Shown here: positions 1 to 8,700 of the stretch, piece after piece
How the letters are laid out: each line of letters begins with the position of its first letter
How positions within the stretch are numbered: position 1 is the stretch's first letter
Source of the DNA: Paenibacillus sp. MSJ-34
Lineage (GTDB): Bacteria; Bacillota; Bacilli; Paenibacillales; Paenibacillaceae
Assembly (NCBI RefSeq): GCF_018918005.1
Contig: NZ_JAHLPR010000032.1
Span: forward strand, 1 to 64,000
DNA length: 64,000 bases
Direction: 5' to 3'
Made by a program: the position numbers and the translations under genes
The notes under the pieces: generated by a model
The model's database searches: none
Seen by the model: only the letters and a program-made list of their open reading frames with translations
What the model was told of the DNA's origin: nothing

Positions 1-47
1 AAAGTAGCAGGCATCCGCCTCGCCGCTTTCTTACAGAAACAAAGGCG

Positions 48-97
48 AAAAAAAGTTGGACGGAAAACGTACCTGTTTTCCGCCCAACTTTTTATTT
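48..97. terminator. Bidirectional intrinsic terminator
   Basis: An A-run and the arm GTTGGACGGAAAAC (55-68) are mirrored by GTTTTCCGCCCAAC (75-88), followed by a T-rich stretch. It has U-runs on both sides, so it can end transcripts from either direction. Bases 1-47 show no recognisable gene. Confidence 0.85.
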
Positions 98-141
98 TAG
101 GGACTTATTGGACAGCCCCTTCTTATGAACAGTTGTCGCGC

Positions 142-170
142 TTGACTGGAATACGGCCATATGTTAGTTT
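142..170 (+). promoter_or_regulatory. Sigma-A-like promoter of the siderophore operon
   Basis: TTGACT (142-147) is followed after 17 bases by TAGTTT (165-170), a good -35 with a weak -10. The predicted start near 177 falls at the edge of the Fur box, the usual arrangement for iron repression. Confidence 0.5.
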
Positions 171-177
171 TGTTAAT

Positions 178-196
178 GATAATGATTATCAATATC
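178..196 (+). promoter_or_regulatory. Fur box 1
   Basis: GATAATGATTATCAATATC matches the classic 19-bp Fur consensus GATAATGATAATCATTATC at 17 of 19 positions. It lies just downstream of the promoter and upstream of the iron-siderophore genes, so iron-dependent repression is expected. Confidence 0.85.
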
Positions 197-200
197 AACG

Positions 201-284
201 CCAACACCAAAGCCAACACCAAAGCCAACACCAAAGCCAACACCAAAGCCAACACCAACCGCAACACCAACCGCAACACCAACA
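201..284 (+). repeat. Seven 12-bp tandem repeats in the operon leader
   Basis: Four perfect copies of CCAACACCAAAG (201-248) are followed by three variants ending in ACC or ACA (249-284). They lie between the Fur box and the ribosome site, so they would be transcribed as a C/A-rich, weakly structured leader. In one reading frame the repeats give ANTK repeats and on the other strand LVLA repeats; neither has a convincing start signal. Confidence 0.95.
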
Positions 285-342
285 TGTTCATTTACATCCA
301 AAATAAACTTCTTATCGCTCGAGAATCGAAAGGAGGTTTCCC

Positions 343-1563
343 GTGTTCACGGAAGAAGAGACGCTGACGGACAATAACTTATATGCGCCGGACCGGAATA
401 GAAAGACGAACCTGAATGACGTCAAGGAATTTATGGACAAACATTATAACGAACCGCTTTCCATCGGATCACTGGCGCAGATGGCGAATATCAGCCCCAA
501 ATATTTTGTCGACCTTTTTAAGGAAACATATGGACAAAGCGCCATGGAGTACCTGACGGATCTACGGATGAATCGCGCCAAGCGTTATTTGGCGGAAACC
601 GACGAGCGATTGCGGGAGATCGCTATAAAGGTGGGGTACCGGGACGAATTTTATTTCAGCCGCAAATTCAAGAAGGAAATCGGCCTGGCTCCGTCCGATT
701 ATGCAAAAAATTTCAGACGGCGCATCGCGGCCAACTCCCCTTCAATGATAGGACATTTGCTTGCGCTTCATGTGATTCCGGCGGCCGCGCCGCTTCATCC
801 GAAGTGGACGCCTTATTACTATCATGTTTATCATACCAAAATTAAATCCCATCTGAAGCTTACATTCCCCTATACCGATCGGACATTTGAAGCGAATCTG
901 GATCAACTGTCTCAGGATCGTCCTGACGCCATTATCGGAACCGACGGATTAAGCCCTATGGAGAGGGCCAAATTGGAGGATATTGCCTCTTGCCTCCTTG
1001 TACCGACAGATGTCGATTGGCGAGAGCAATTGCGGATGACGGCTCGTTTTTTACATAAAGAAGATCGGGCCGAACAGTGGATTGGGCAATACGACCGGAA
1101 GGTTCTTGCGGCGAGAACGCAAATCGGCGAGGCGATGGGCTACGATAACATCCTGCTCTTACGCATCTATCGACAAGACATTCATCTCTATGAGAACCGC
1201 GGGTTAGAGGAAGTATTGTATCGAGACTTGAAGCTTAAGCCGGCATGCCGTACGGATGGCGGGCCTTGCAACGCGCCGCTCGCGCCGGAGCGATTGGCGG
1301 AGCTTAATCCGGAAAGAATCTTGGTCGTCGTGTGTCCCGAGGCATCGTCCCGCAGATTCTGGCTGGCGCTGCAGCATTCCCCCGAATGGCGGCAACTCCA
1401 AGCGGTGAATAACGGACATGTCTATCCGATCTCCGCCGATCCGTGGTTCGAGTATTCGGCGACGGCGATTGCGCGAATGTTGGATGAAGCGCTGCTTCTG
1501 TTTACCGGAAAATGTCCAAATGCTTTCCCGGAAAATGTCCATGGCAAATCCTGCGACGCATAA
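343..1563 (+). CDS. AraC-type regulator fused to a siderophore-binding domain (Btr-like)
   Basis: A 406-residue protein with a GTG start 5 bases after AAAGGAGGT. Residues about 22-125 form an AraC double helix-turn-helix (signature from SIGSLAQMANISPKYF to YRDEFYFSRKFKKEIGL). Residues about 135-395 resemble the bilobal substrate-binding domain of iron-siderophore transporters. This is the architecture of Bacillus Btr, which activates siderophore uptake genes after binding a ferri-siderophore inside the cell. It sits directly upstream of a siderophore lipoprotein and an esterase, as btr does in Bacillus. Expected role: iron-repressed, siderophore-responsive activator. The domain order and ligand are inferred; the HTH is clear. 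Confidence 0.85.
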   Translation: MFTEEETLTDNNLYAPDRNRKTNLNDVKEFMDKHYNEPLSIGSLAQMANISPKYFVDLFKETYGQSAMEYLTDLRMNRAKRYLAETDERLREIAIKVGYRDEFYFSRKFKKEIGLAPSDYAKNFRRRIAANSPSMIGHLLALHVIPAAAPLHPKWTPYYYHVYHTKIKSHLKLTFPYTDRTFEANLDQLSQDRPDAIIGTDGLSPMERAKLEDIASCLLVPTDVDWREQLRMTARFLHKEDRAEQWIGQYDRKVLAARTQIGEAMGYDNILLLRIYRQDIHLYENRGLEEVLYRDLKLKPACRTDGGPCNAPLAPERLAELNPERILVVVCPEASSRRFWLALQHSPEWRQLQAVNNGHVYPISADPWFEYSATAIARMLDEALLLFTGKCPNAFPENVHGKSCDA

Positions 1564-1580
1564 TTTATACTCAATGCAAT

Positions 1581-1595
1581 TGAGAATTATGATCA
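1581..1595 (+). promoter_or_regulatory. Fur box 2, 7-1-7 type
   Basis: TGAGAATTATGATCA matches the 7-1-7 core TGATAATnATTATCA at 12 of 14 fixed positions. It lies in the gap between the regulator and the lipoprotein gene, just before the ribosome site AGGAGGAAAG (1597-1606), suggesting separate iron control of the binding protein. Confidence 0.65.
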
Positions 1596-1611
1596 CAGGA
1601 GGAAAGTCGCT

Positions 1612-2649
1612 ATGCTGCAAATGATTCATCCTAAGAAAACATTCCTTAAAATCAGGGTTTCGGCATGGTTATGCTGCTTCATGGCCGGAAGCCTGTTGAC
1701 GGCCTGCGGTTCGAATGCGCAGAATCACACCGTTTCGCCCGAGCAACCGGTTTCGGTTGCGGCCGTGTCCGATTCTTCGGCAAACACGAAATCCAAGGAG
1801 AGCGGCGCGGTACCGTCCGGCGAACGAACGGTGATTGACGAGCTCGGCCATGAAGTGATCGTTCCTGCGGCGCCCAAGAACATTTTCGCCCCCAATATGG
1901 AGGATTCTTTGCTCAAGCTGGGCGTCAAACCGGTAGCGCAATGGTCCAACGGCAATCGAGGTCATGAGTATTTGCAAGAGGAATTGAAAGATGTTCCGAA
2001 GCTTGACCTCTCGGCCGGACTGCCGTCGCCGGAAGTGTTGATGTCTTACAATCCCGACCTGATCATTCTGCATACGGCGACTTATGATAAAGACGGCGCT
2101 TACGAAAACTATTCCAAAATCGCCCCGACTTATGTGTTTAAGAATGCTTCCGGGGATATTGAAAAATCGCTCGTTACCTTGGGGGAACTGCTCGGCAAAT
2201 CGGCCGAAGCCGAACAAGCGTTGCAAGCCTATCGAGAGAAGGTGAAAGAAGCCAAGGAGAAGCTGGAGCAAGCGGCAGGAGACAAGAAGGTGGCGATTTT
2301 TCGCTTTGCCCCGAGAGGCGTAAGCCTGATGGGCGGCAATTATTTATGCGGATATGTTGTTCATAAGGATCTGGGGCTCGGAATTTCAAAATTAGTAGAA
2401 AACGAGAACAGTGCCAATGTTTCGCTGGAGATTTTGCCCGAATTGGACGCGGATTATATTTTCATGCTGAATGCTTACGACATGGGGAACGAACGGATGA
2501 AAGAGATGACGGAAAGTCCGATCTGGAAGAGCATTCCGGCGGTTAAAAAAGGGCGCGTAGTTGAGGTTGATAATACGTATTGGCTTGGCAGCGGTTTGAT
2601 TGCGTACGAGAAAATTATCGACGACACAGTCCGTTTTCTGACCCGGTAA
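1612..2649 (+). CDS. Iron-siderophore ABC transporter substrate-binding lipoprotein
   Basis: A 345-residue exported lipoprotein. The signal peptide ends in the lipobox LTAC with the modified cysteine at residue 32, then a Ser/Ala-rich linker, then a periplasmic-binding domain of the FecCD-linked class (residues about 72-340) with the typical opening VIDELGHEVIVPAAPKNI. It binds a ferri-siderophore at the membrane surface and hands it to a permease. No permease or ATPase gene is next to it, so the transporter partners must be elsewhere. The ATG follows AGGAGGAAAG with 5 bases between. It probably belongs to the same Fur regulon as the gene before it. Confidence 0.88.
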   Translation: MLQMIHPKKTFLKIRVSAWLCCFMAGSLLTACGSNAQNHTVSPEQPVSVAAVSDSSANTKSKESGAVPSGERTVIDELGHEVIVPAAPKNIFAPNMEDSLLKLGVKPVAQWSNGNRGHEYLQEELKDVPKLDLSAGLPSPEVLMSYNPDLIILHTATYDKDGAYENYSKIAPTYVFKNASGDIEKSLVTLGELLGKSAEAEQALQAYREKVKEAKEKLEQAAGDKKVAIFRFAPRGVSLMGGNYLCGYVVHKDLGLGISKLVENENSANVSLEILPELDADYIFMLNAYDMGNERMKEMTESPIWKSIPAVKKGRVVEVDNTYWLGSGLIAYEKIIDDTVRFLTR

Positions 2650-2679
2650 GGGTGACTAGCCGGAAGAGGAGTGGGTGAA

Positions 2680-3561
2680 ATGGTTTTTCATAACGACAGG
2701 CAGGACGGAACCGCTGCTAATGTGGCAGCGACGGCAAGCGCGGTCAAGGAAACGCAGCGTCTCAAAGTCGAGATGCCGCGGGCGGAACAATGGGTAATGC
2801 GTTCGAACGCGGAAAACCGCGCGTACCAAATTAAGGTGGCCCAGCCACCGGGCGATCCTCCGCCCGGAGGTTACCCGGTCGTTTATTTGCTGGATGCGAA
2901 TTCTGTGTTCGGAACGATGGTGGAGGCGCTCCGCTTGCAAAGCCGTCGGCCGGATAAGACCGGGGTCGTTCCGGCCATTGTTGTCGGAATCGGATATGAG
3001 ACCGAAGAGCCGTTTGCTCCGGAACGATTCTACGATTTGACGCCGAAGCCGACGACCGAATATCTCCGCAGACCCGACGGAACGGCCTTGCCCGAACAAG
3101 GGGGAGCGGGGCATTTCCTGCAATTTATCGAGGAGGAATTGAAACCGCATCTCGAGCGCGAATTCAAGATCGATCGCAAACGGCAAGCGATTTTCGGCCA
3201 TTCGCTCGGCGGCCTGTTCGTATTGTATGCGTTCTTGACGAAACCGGGCGCGTTTCAATATTACATAGCGGGCAGCCCCTCTATCCATTGGAACAAACAA
3301 TATCTGCTCGCGCAGGAGCGGGAATTTGCTGCCCGCTTGGCCAAGGATCCGGTCGGCGTTCGTCTGCTGCTCGCATTCGGCGAACTGGAAAAGAGCCATA
3401 TATCCCGCAATTGCGACAGCGCACAGGAGCTGGCGGAACGCTTGTCCGGCCTCTCCGGTCATGGCGTGAACGCCGAGTTTAAATTGTTTGAAGACGAGAA
3501 CCATGTATCGGTCCTGCCCGTCTTGATTAGCCGCGCGTTGCGTTTTGCCCTGAGTCCGTAG
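2680..3561 (+). CDS. Siderophore esterase-like alpha/beta hydrolase (BesA/IroE type)
   Basis: A 293-residue hydrolase. The nucleophile elbow GHSLGG is near residue 175, and the acid/histidine end reads FEDENHVSV. The fold and sequence fit the esterase D/Fes family that cleaves ferri-siderophores such as ferri-bacillibactin to release iron in the cytoplasm. No signal peptide is visible. The ATG at 2680 is chosen because AGGAG lies 8 bases before it; a GTG at 2671 overlaps that ribosome site. Position after a Btr-like regulator and a siderophore lipoprotein matches the Bacillus feu/besA arrangement. The precise substrate is inferred. Confidence 0.8.
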   Translation: MVFHNDRQDGTAANVAATASAVKETQRLKVEMPRAEQWVMRSNAENRAYQIKVAQPPGDPPPGGYPVVYLLDANSVFGTMVEALRLQSRRPDKTGVVPAIVVGIGYETEEPFAPERFYDLTPKPTTEYLRRPDGTALPEQGGAGHFLQFIEEELKPHLEREFKIDRKRQAIFGHSLGGLFVLYAFLTKPGAFQYYIAGSPSIHWNKQYLLAQEREFAARLAKDPVGVRLLLAFGELEKSHISRNCDSAQELAERLSGLSGHGVNAEFKLFEDENHVSVLPVLISRALRFALSP

Positions 3562-3671
3562 CGTGGAGTTTCGGGAAATAGGGAGACGAAAGCAGCGAGG
3601 TTCTGAATAAAACGAGAGCATTTTGCAAAACCTTTGTTCGATAACGTAAGACGGATCGAGGAGGTTTTGTT

Positions 3672-4238
3672 ATAAAACACATTATCGTAACAGCTATGCT
3701 TCTTGTTGCCGTTACAGGTTGTTCGAGCAATCGGGTTGAAACTCATTCCGGCCATGCCGCACCAACGTCAACCTTAACGCAAACGTCGTCCATCTCCACA
3801 GTGGATGCAGGGAAAACGCCGATGACCGCGAAACAAATACCCAACGTCCCTTCGCAACCGGCCGCGAATCCAACCGGATTTGCGCAGCAAGTGTTGGACC
3901 TGGTGAATCGGGAAAGAACGAACGCCGGGTTGAAGTCCCTGAGTATGAACGCGAGTCTCTCGAGGGTGGCCTTGGCAAAAGCGCAGGATATGTACAACAA
4001 CAATTATTTCGATCATCAGTCGCCGACTTACGGATCCCCGTTTGATATGATGAAGAAATTCGGGATCTCCTATAACTCCGCAGGAGAAAATATCGCCAAA
4101 GGACAGACGAGTCCGACGGAAGTGATGAATCAATGGATGAGCAGCCCCGATCATCGAGCCAACATTTTGAACGGTAATTACACCCAAATTGGAATCGCAT
4201 ACTACAATGGCCAGTGGGTTCAGGAATTTACCGGTTAA
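3672..4238 (+). CDS. CAP-domain (SCP/YkwD-like) lipoprotein with probable AUA start
   Basis: The protein has a lipoprotein signal with lipobox VTGC, a Ser/Thr/Pro linker, then a CAP domain from about FAQQVLDLVNRERTNAGL to the end, including the family motifs FDHQSP, SAGENIA and NQWMSSPDHRANIL. Bacillales members are secreted proteins of uncertain biochemistry. The first ATG (3696) would leave only eight residues before the lipobox cysteine, too short for export. An ATA codon at 3672 gives a lysine-containing signal peptide and lies 7 bases after GAGGAGG, so it is taken as the start. A TTG nearby is out of frame and runs into a stop. The start is inferred; the domain is clear. Confidence 0.75.
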   Translation: MKHIIVTAMLLVAVTGCSSNRVETHSGHAAPTSTLTQTSSISTVDAGKTPMTAKQIPNVPSQPAANPTGFAQQVLDLVNRERTNAGLKSLSMNASLSRVALAKAQDMYNNNYFDHQSPTYGSPFDMMKKFGISYNSAGENIAKGQTSPTEVMNQWMSSPDHRANILNGNYTQIGIAYYNGQWVQEFTG

Positions 4239-4250
4239 AGTCAAAAGCAA

Positions 4251-4328
4251 AAGCCTGCGTCGATACAGCAATTTCCGTTCCCAACCCATCTTTCGCCGGA
4301 ACGGAAAAAGCCGCATCCTCGCAGGCTT
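4251..4328. terminator. Nested hairpin between convergent genes
   Basis: AAGCCTGCG (4251-4259) pairs with CGCAGGCTT (4320-4328), and inside it TTTCCGTTCC (4272-4281) pairs with GGAACGGAAA (4298-4307). It lies between the CAP gene and the convergent glycosylase gene. There is no strong U-run, so rho-independent termination is possible but not certain. Confidence 0.5.
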
Positions 4329-4372
4329 GCAATCAACCGCCGCTCAACATGTCCTGAAGGGTGAAGGCTTCT

Positions 4373-4957
4373 TTATCCCAACTTGTTCAACATAGTTGCA
4401 ACAGAGAAGAGATCCTGTTTCAGGAGCTCTCTTTTATTTTCGTCGCGAAATACGGCGGACGGATGATAGGTCGGCATGATACGGATTCCGTCCTTCTCCA
4501 GCCACGTTCCGCGAATTTCCGTAATTTTGGCTTTCGGATCGACAATCGCATGTACGGCTATACTCCCCAGACAAACGATAATCGCCGGATGAATCAGCTC
4601 GATTTGCCGGAGCAGAATCGGCGCCGCTTCTTTCACCTCCGCCATTTTCGGTTTCCGATTGCCGGGCGGCCTTACTTTGATGACGTTCGTCAGATACGCT
4701 TCCTCCCTTGCGATATCCGCATTCTCCAAATATTTGTTCAGCAGTCTTCCTGAATTGCCGACAAAAGGCCTTCCCGTTTCGGCTTCTTTTTCCCCTGGGG
4801 CCTCGCCGAGCAGGAGCAGACGGGCGTGCTCGGGCCCTTCGCCGAATACAAGCCGCTCTCCCGGTTCCGGTTGAAAGACGCGTTGACTAAAGGCATGCAG
4901 GCTTTGCAGATTGCCGATAGACTGCAATTCTTGCGGAGAGATCGTTTCGGCAATCAT
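4373..4957 (-). CDS. Uracil-DNA glycosylase, family 4/5 type
   Basis: A 194-residue enzyme that removes uracil from DNA. It shows the GEAPGEKE motif (about residues 51-58), GRPFVGNSGRLL, the asparagine-containing TNVIKVRPPGNRKP segment, and the late HPSA motif. Family 4 enzymes usually bind a 4Fe-4S cluster through four cysteines; here only one cysteine (IIVCLG) is visible, so the cluster is probably absent. The start at 4957 overlaps the stop of the DUF72 gene (ATGA) and follows GGAGGT at 9 bases. Last gene of a coupled three-gene operon with a DNA polymerase. Confidence 0.8.
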   Translation of the reverse strand: MIAETISPQELQSIGNLQSLHAFSQRVFQPEPGERLVFGEGPEHARLLLLGEAPGEKEAETGRPFVGNSGRLLNKYLENADIAREEAYLTNVIKVRPPGNRKPKMAEVKEAAPILLRQIELIHPAIIVCLGSIAVHAIVDPKAKITEIRGTWLEKDGIRIMPTYHPSAVFRDENKRELLKQDLFSVATMLNKLG

Positions 4958-5739
4958 GTTCCGGCGACCTCCAATTGCAACATCTCTTTCAGCATTCGTC
5001 CGTTGATCACGGCCTGCGCCCGATAATGGTTGTTCATGCTGACGAACGTTTTCTCCGTTTTCTCGGCTAGTTTGCGAATATTCGGGACCCAATCCGTCAG
5101 TTCCTTTTCCGTATACAAGTAGTCGTAACGTTCGTGCGTTTCTTTATGATGCCACCATTTCTTGTAATTCCGGCCGTGAAACCGGATATAACCAATCGGG
5201 CCGGTCGCTCTGACGATCGGGGGAACAAGCGTTTTAAACTGCGGCTCGTCCACGCAGACATAGCCCAATTGTTCTTCTTCCAGCAGGTCGAAGATACGAT
5301 CGTCAATCCATTCTTCGTGGCGAAATTCGATAACGACAGGAATGTCGCCCATGAACTCTTTGAATTCCTTCAAATAATCCCGGTTTTCATCCCGATTCCG
5401 GAAGCTGGTTGGAAATTGGGCCAGCACGCATCCCAGTTTGTCCGCCTCTATTAACGGTTTCAGCGCTTCTTTAAAATCGTGGAAATGTTGTTCGTTATCT
5501 TCCCGTTTATGCGTCATTCCCCGATATGCTTTGATGACGAATTGGAAGTGAGCGGGCGTTTTTTCCCGCATATGGTAAAGCATAAATCGGTTAGGCATCG
5601 CGTAAAAAGACGAGTTGACCTCTGTAAACGCGAATTCCTTGGCGTAAAAAGAGAGCATTTCTTTTTTGTCCAGATCTTCCGGGTAATACACCCCGCGCCA
5701 ATCCTCATAACTGTAACCGGCCGTTCCGATCAGTAGCAT
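4954..5739 (-). CDS. DUF72 family protein (YunF/YecE-like)
   Basis: A 261-residue protein of the DUF72 family, a TIM-barrel group without a firmly established reaction, linked by context to DNA or nucleotide metabolism. Family features visible: the opening LLIGTAGYSYEDWRGVYYPE, EVNSSFYAMPN, FRHEEW, and RFHGRNYKKWW. The ATG at 5739 is preferred over that at 5745 because GGAGG lies 6 bases before it rather than touching it. It overlaps dnaE upstream and the glycosylase downstream, so all three are probably translated together, which supports a repair role. Confidence 0.8.
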   Translation of the reverse strand: MLLIGTAGYSYEDWRGVYYPEDLDKKEMLSFYAKEFAFTEVNSSFYAMPNRFMLYHMREKTPAHFQFVIKAYRGMTHKREDNEQHFHDFKEALKPLIEADKLGCVLAQFPTSFRNRDENRDYLKEFKEFMGDIPVVIEFRHEEWIDDRIFDLLEEEQLGYVCVDEPQFKTLVPPIVRATGPIGYIRFHGRNYKKWWHHKETHERYDYLYTEKELTDWVPNIRKLAEKTEKTFVSMNNHYRAQAVINGRMLKEMLQLEVAGT

Positions 5740-5741
5740 AT

Positions 5742-8700
5742 TCATCCTCCAAGCGCTTTGATTTTGTCCGCTATGACGTGCACCTGCCCGTTCCGCATGC
5801 GGACGTCGCCTTCAAGTAATATGCCCTGTGGATTCAATTCGTATAAAAATGACTTGTATGTCTTGGGATAGAGCATGACTTCAATCATATCCGTATGATC
5901 CTGTAAGATAAGCATTAGAACGTATTCTCCGCTGTTTGTCGGGTAACGCCTGCTGTGGATAACTGTTCCGCATATGCGGACACGCGTATCATCGCTGAAA
6001 TCCGATAACGCTTGGATAGGAACGATATTGAAGCGCTCCGCGAAATCTTTCCATTTCCCGGGTACGGATTGTTGCAGCGAGAAGCCAAGCAGCGCCTTTT
6101 CCATTTTTCTTTTTTCCGGTTCGGTAAAATCGGGAACCGTTACGTTCGCCGAATGTATGCCTGTTGCCTTGGGAAAATCGTTCAAGTACGCGATCATCTC
6201 CTTCCGATGAAGGCCGAATCGATCGCAGGCGCCCGCGGCGATCCAGGCTTCGAGCACCGTTTTTTTGATCCCGCTCGCTTTCATCCGGCGAACCCATTCG
6301 GGAAACGTCTGAAATACGCCGTCACGTTGGCGGGAACGCATCATAGCGATCACCGATTCCGGCCCCGAGCCTCGGATGGCATCGAGCCCCACGCGGATGC
6401 CTTCCTCTTCGGCACGAAACCCGAACCCGCTTCGGTTCATATCGGGACCAAGCAAAGAAAGGCCCATTTTGACGCTCTCCCTAATGTATACTTTTTTGTC
6501 GTAATAACCTCCCTCCAAGCTTAATAAAGAGGCCATGTAGTCTTTCGGGCAATGCGTTTTTAAATAAGCCGTCCAGTAGGCCAGATAGGCATAGGACACG
6601 CTATGGGCTTTATTGAAGCTATAACCGGCAAAACGGGCCAAAAAATCGAATACGGCCAGCGCTTTCCCGTTCGCCACGCCTCGTTCCGCCGCTCCACGAA
6701 CAAAACGCAACCGGTGCTTGGCCAGCGCTTCGACTGATTTGGCGGAAAGCGCCCGCCGGAGAGAATCGGCTTCTCCCACGGAACATCCCGCAACCGCTTG
6801 AGCAATGGCCATCACTTGTTCCTGATACAGGATCAAGCCGTACGTCGGCAATAGAATCGGCTCCATTTCAGGCAGTATTACCTTGAATGTTTCTTCGCCT
6901 CGCTGCCGGCGCAAATAAGTCTCCACGATTCCCTCATTCCATGCTCCGGGCCGATATAGAGCGAGCAGATCGGCTAAATGGCAAATATTGCGCGGCTCCA
7001 TTCTGCGCATTAACCGGCGGATCCCCATGCTTTCCAATTGGAAACATCCGAGCGTATTTCCGCTGCGGATCGTGCGGAACGTATCGGGATCGTTTAGAGG
7101 AATTTCGCCGCAATCGAGTTGTTTGCCTGTTCGTTCGCGAAGCGATGCGAGAGTATCGTGAATGATCGTCAGGTTGCGCAAACCGAGGAGATCGATCTTC
7201 AATAAGCCCATCGTTTTAATATCCTCCTTATTAAAAGGAGTCATCGGTTCCCCGTTCGGCCGCCGCAGCAGGGGGACAATACGGGTCAAATGTTCGTCTC
7301 CGAGAATAATGCCCGATGGGTGGGCGGAATGCTGGCGAGGCAGCCCTTCAAGCCGTTCGGCAAGGCGAAAGAGCGATTTGAACGGTTCTCGGTCGACCGG
7401 CAGCTTGCGCAGTTCCGGCAACGTCTCGAGACTGTGGCGGATACCGCCTTTCCCGGAAAGAGAGGGGAGCAGTTTGGCCAGCGTGTCGACTTGTTTTTTC
7501 GGCAAACGCATATAAGCACCGGCTTCCCGGACCGCCCCCCGCGTTCCAAACGTGTTCAATACGCCGACATGAGCGATCCGGTCCGCTCCGTATTTGTCTT
7601 TGACGTATTGCAGCAATTCGTGTCGCCTTCTTTGGCAGACGTCCACATCGATATCCGGCAAATCGGCGCGATCCGGACTGAGAAAACGTTCAAACGAAAG
7701 GCCGTGCAGAAGCGGATTCACCCCCGTGATGCCAAGCAAATATGCCACCAGGCTCCCGGCGGCCGAACCTCTTCCGGGTCCTACGGGAATGTTCCTGTTC
7801 CGCGCAAACCGTATCATATCCCATACAATCAGGAAATAGTCGGAGAGCCCTCTTTGCCTAATGATCTCAAGCTCCCGGTTCATTCGCTCTTTCCATGTGG
7901 GCCACTCCGAACCGTCGGGAGCCGGAACGGCCGAAGCGAGTCGACGCCGCATTCCTTCCCGGCATAACCGGGACAATGTTTCATCCGCGCTTTGCGGCGG
8001 ACTCGCATAGCTCGTTTCTTCCGAATCTCTCCCGGTATCTGCGTTCCAAATTGCCGGAACGGAGAAGCTTGGAAGCCTATGCTCGCCTCGTTCCGGTTGG
8101 AATCGGCATCGCTGCGCGATCCGCACCGTATTGGCCAAAGCGTCCGGCAGATGGCCGAATTTCTCCGTCATTTCAAAGGGCGAAGGAAGATAGAACGGCC
8201 CTGTCGCCGAAGGGGCAGCCGCACCGGATTGTTTCTCGTGCCGGATCATATGAAGCAAGGGAGCGTCCTCCGGAGCGAGGTAATGCACGTCGTGAGTAGC
8301 CGCAAGCGGAATTTTCATTTCCCGGGAAAGGCGAACGGTCCGCTCCAACAATGCATCGTCGTCTTCCAATCCGTGATGCTGAACCTCCAGAAAGAAGTTT
8401 TCCTCCCCGAACCATTTTATATATTGGAGCGCTTGTTTCTCTGCCAGATCCATCCGCCCGCTCTTAATCAGACGATGAATGCTGCCGGTTCTGCCCCCGC
8501 TTAGCGCAATAATGTCCCCATGACAGGCCGGGGGACAGAAACGATCGCTGTTCAACCGCTCGACGATCTGCTCGTAGCCCCGATGGGCAACCGCCAATAA
8601 AATGAGCGTTTCTCCCGCGTCCCCGACCGGCATTTCGCATCCGACAATCGGATGAATGCCGAATTTCTCCGCAAGTTTGCAAAACGGAATCATCCCGTTG

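Noticed and set aside
201-284. CRISPR-like array
   Set aside because: The units are contiguous 12-mers without spacers, and no cas genes are present.
97-291. Open frame on the minus strand giving LVLA repeats
   Set aside because: It is a by-product of the 12-bp tandem repeat, overlaps the terminator and Fur region, and has no ribosome site.
161-367. Plus-strand open frame with ANTK repeats overlapping the AraC start
   Set aside because: No ribosome site before its ATG, and it runs through the Fur box and repeat into the real gene in another frame.
2656-3621. Long minus-strand open frame opposite the esterase
   Set aside because: Composition is that of an antisense shadow (Arg-rich, no family pattern), while the plus strand carries a clear hydrolase.
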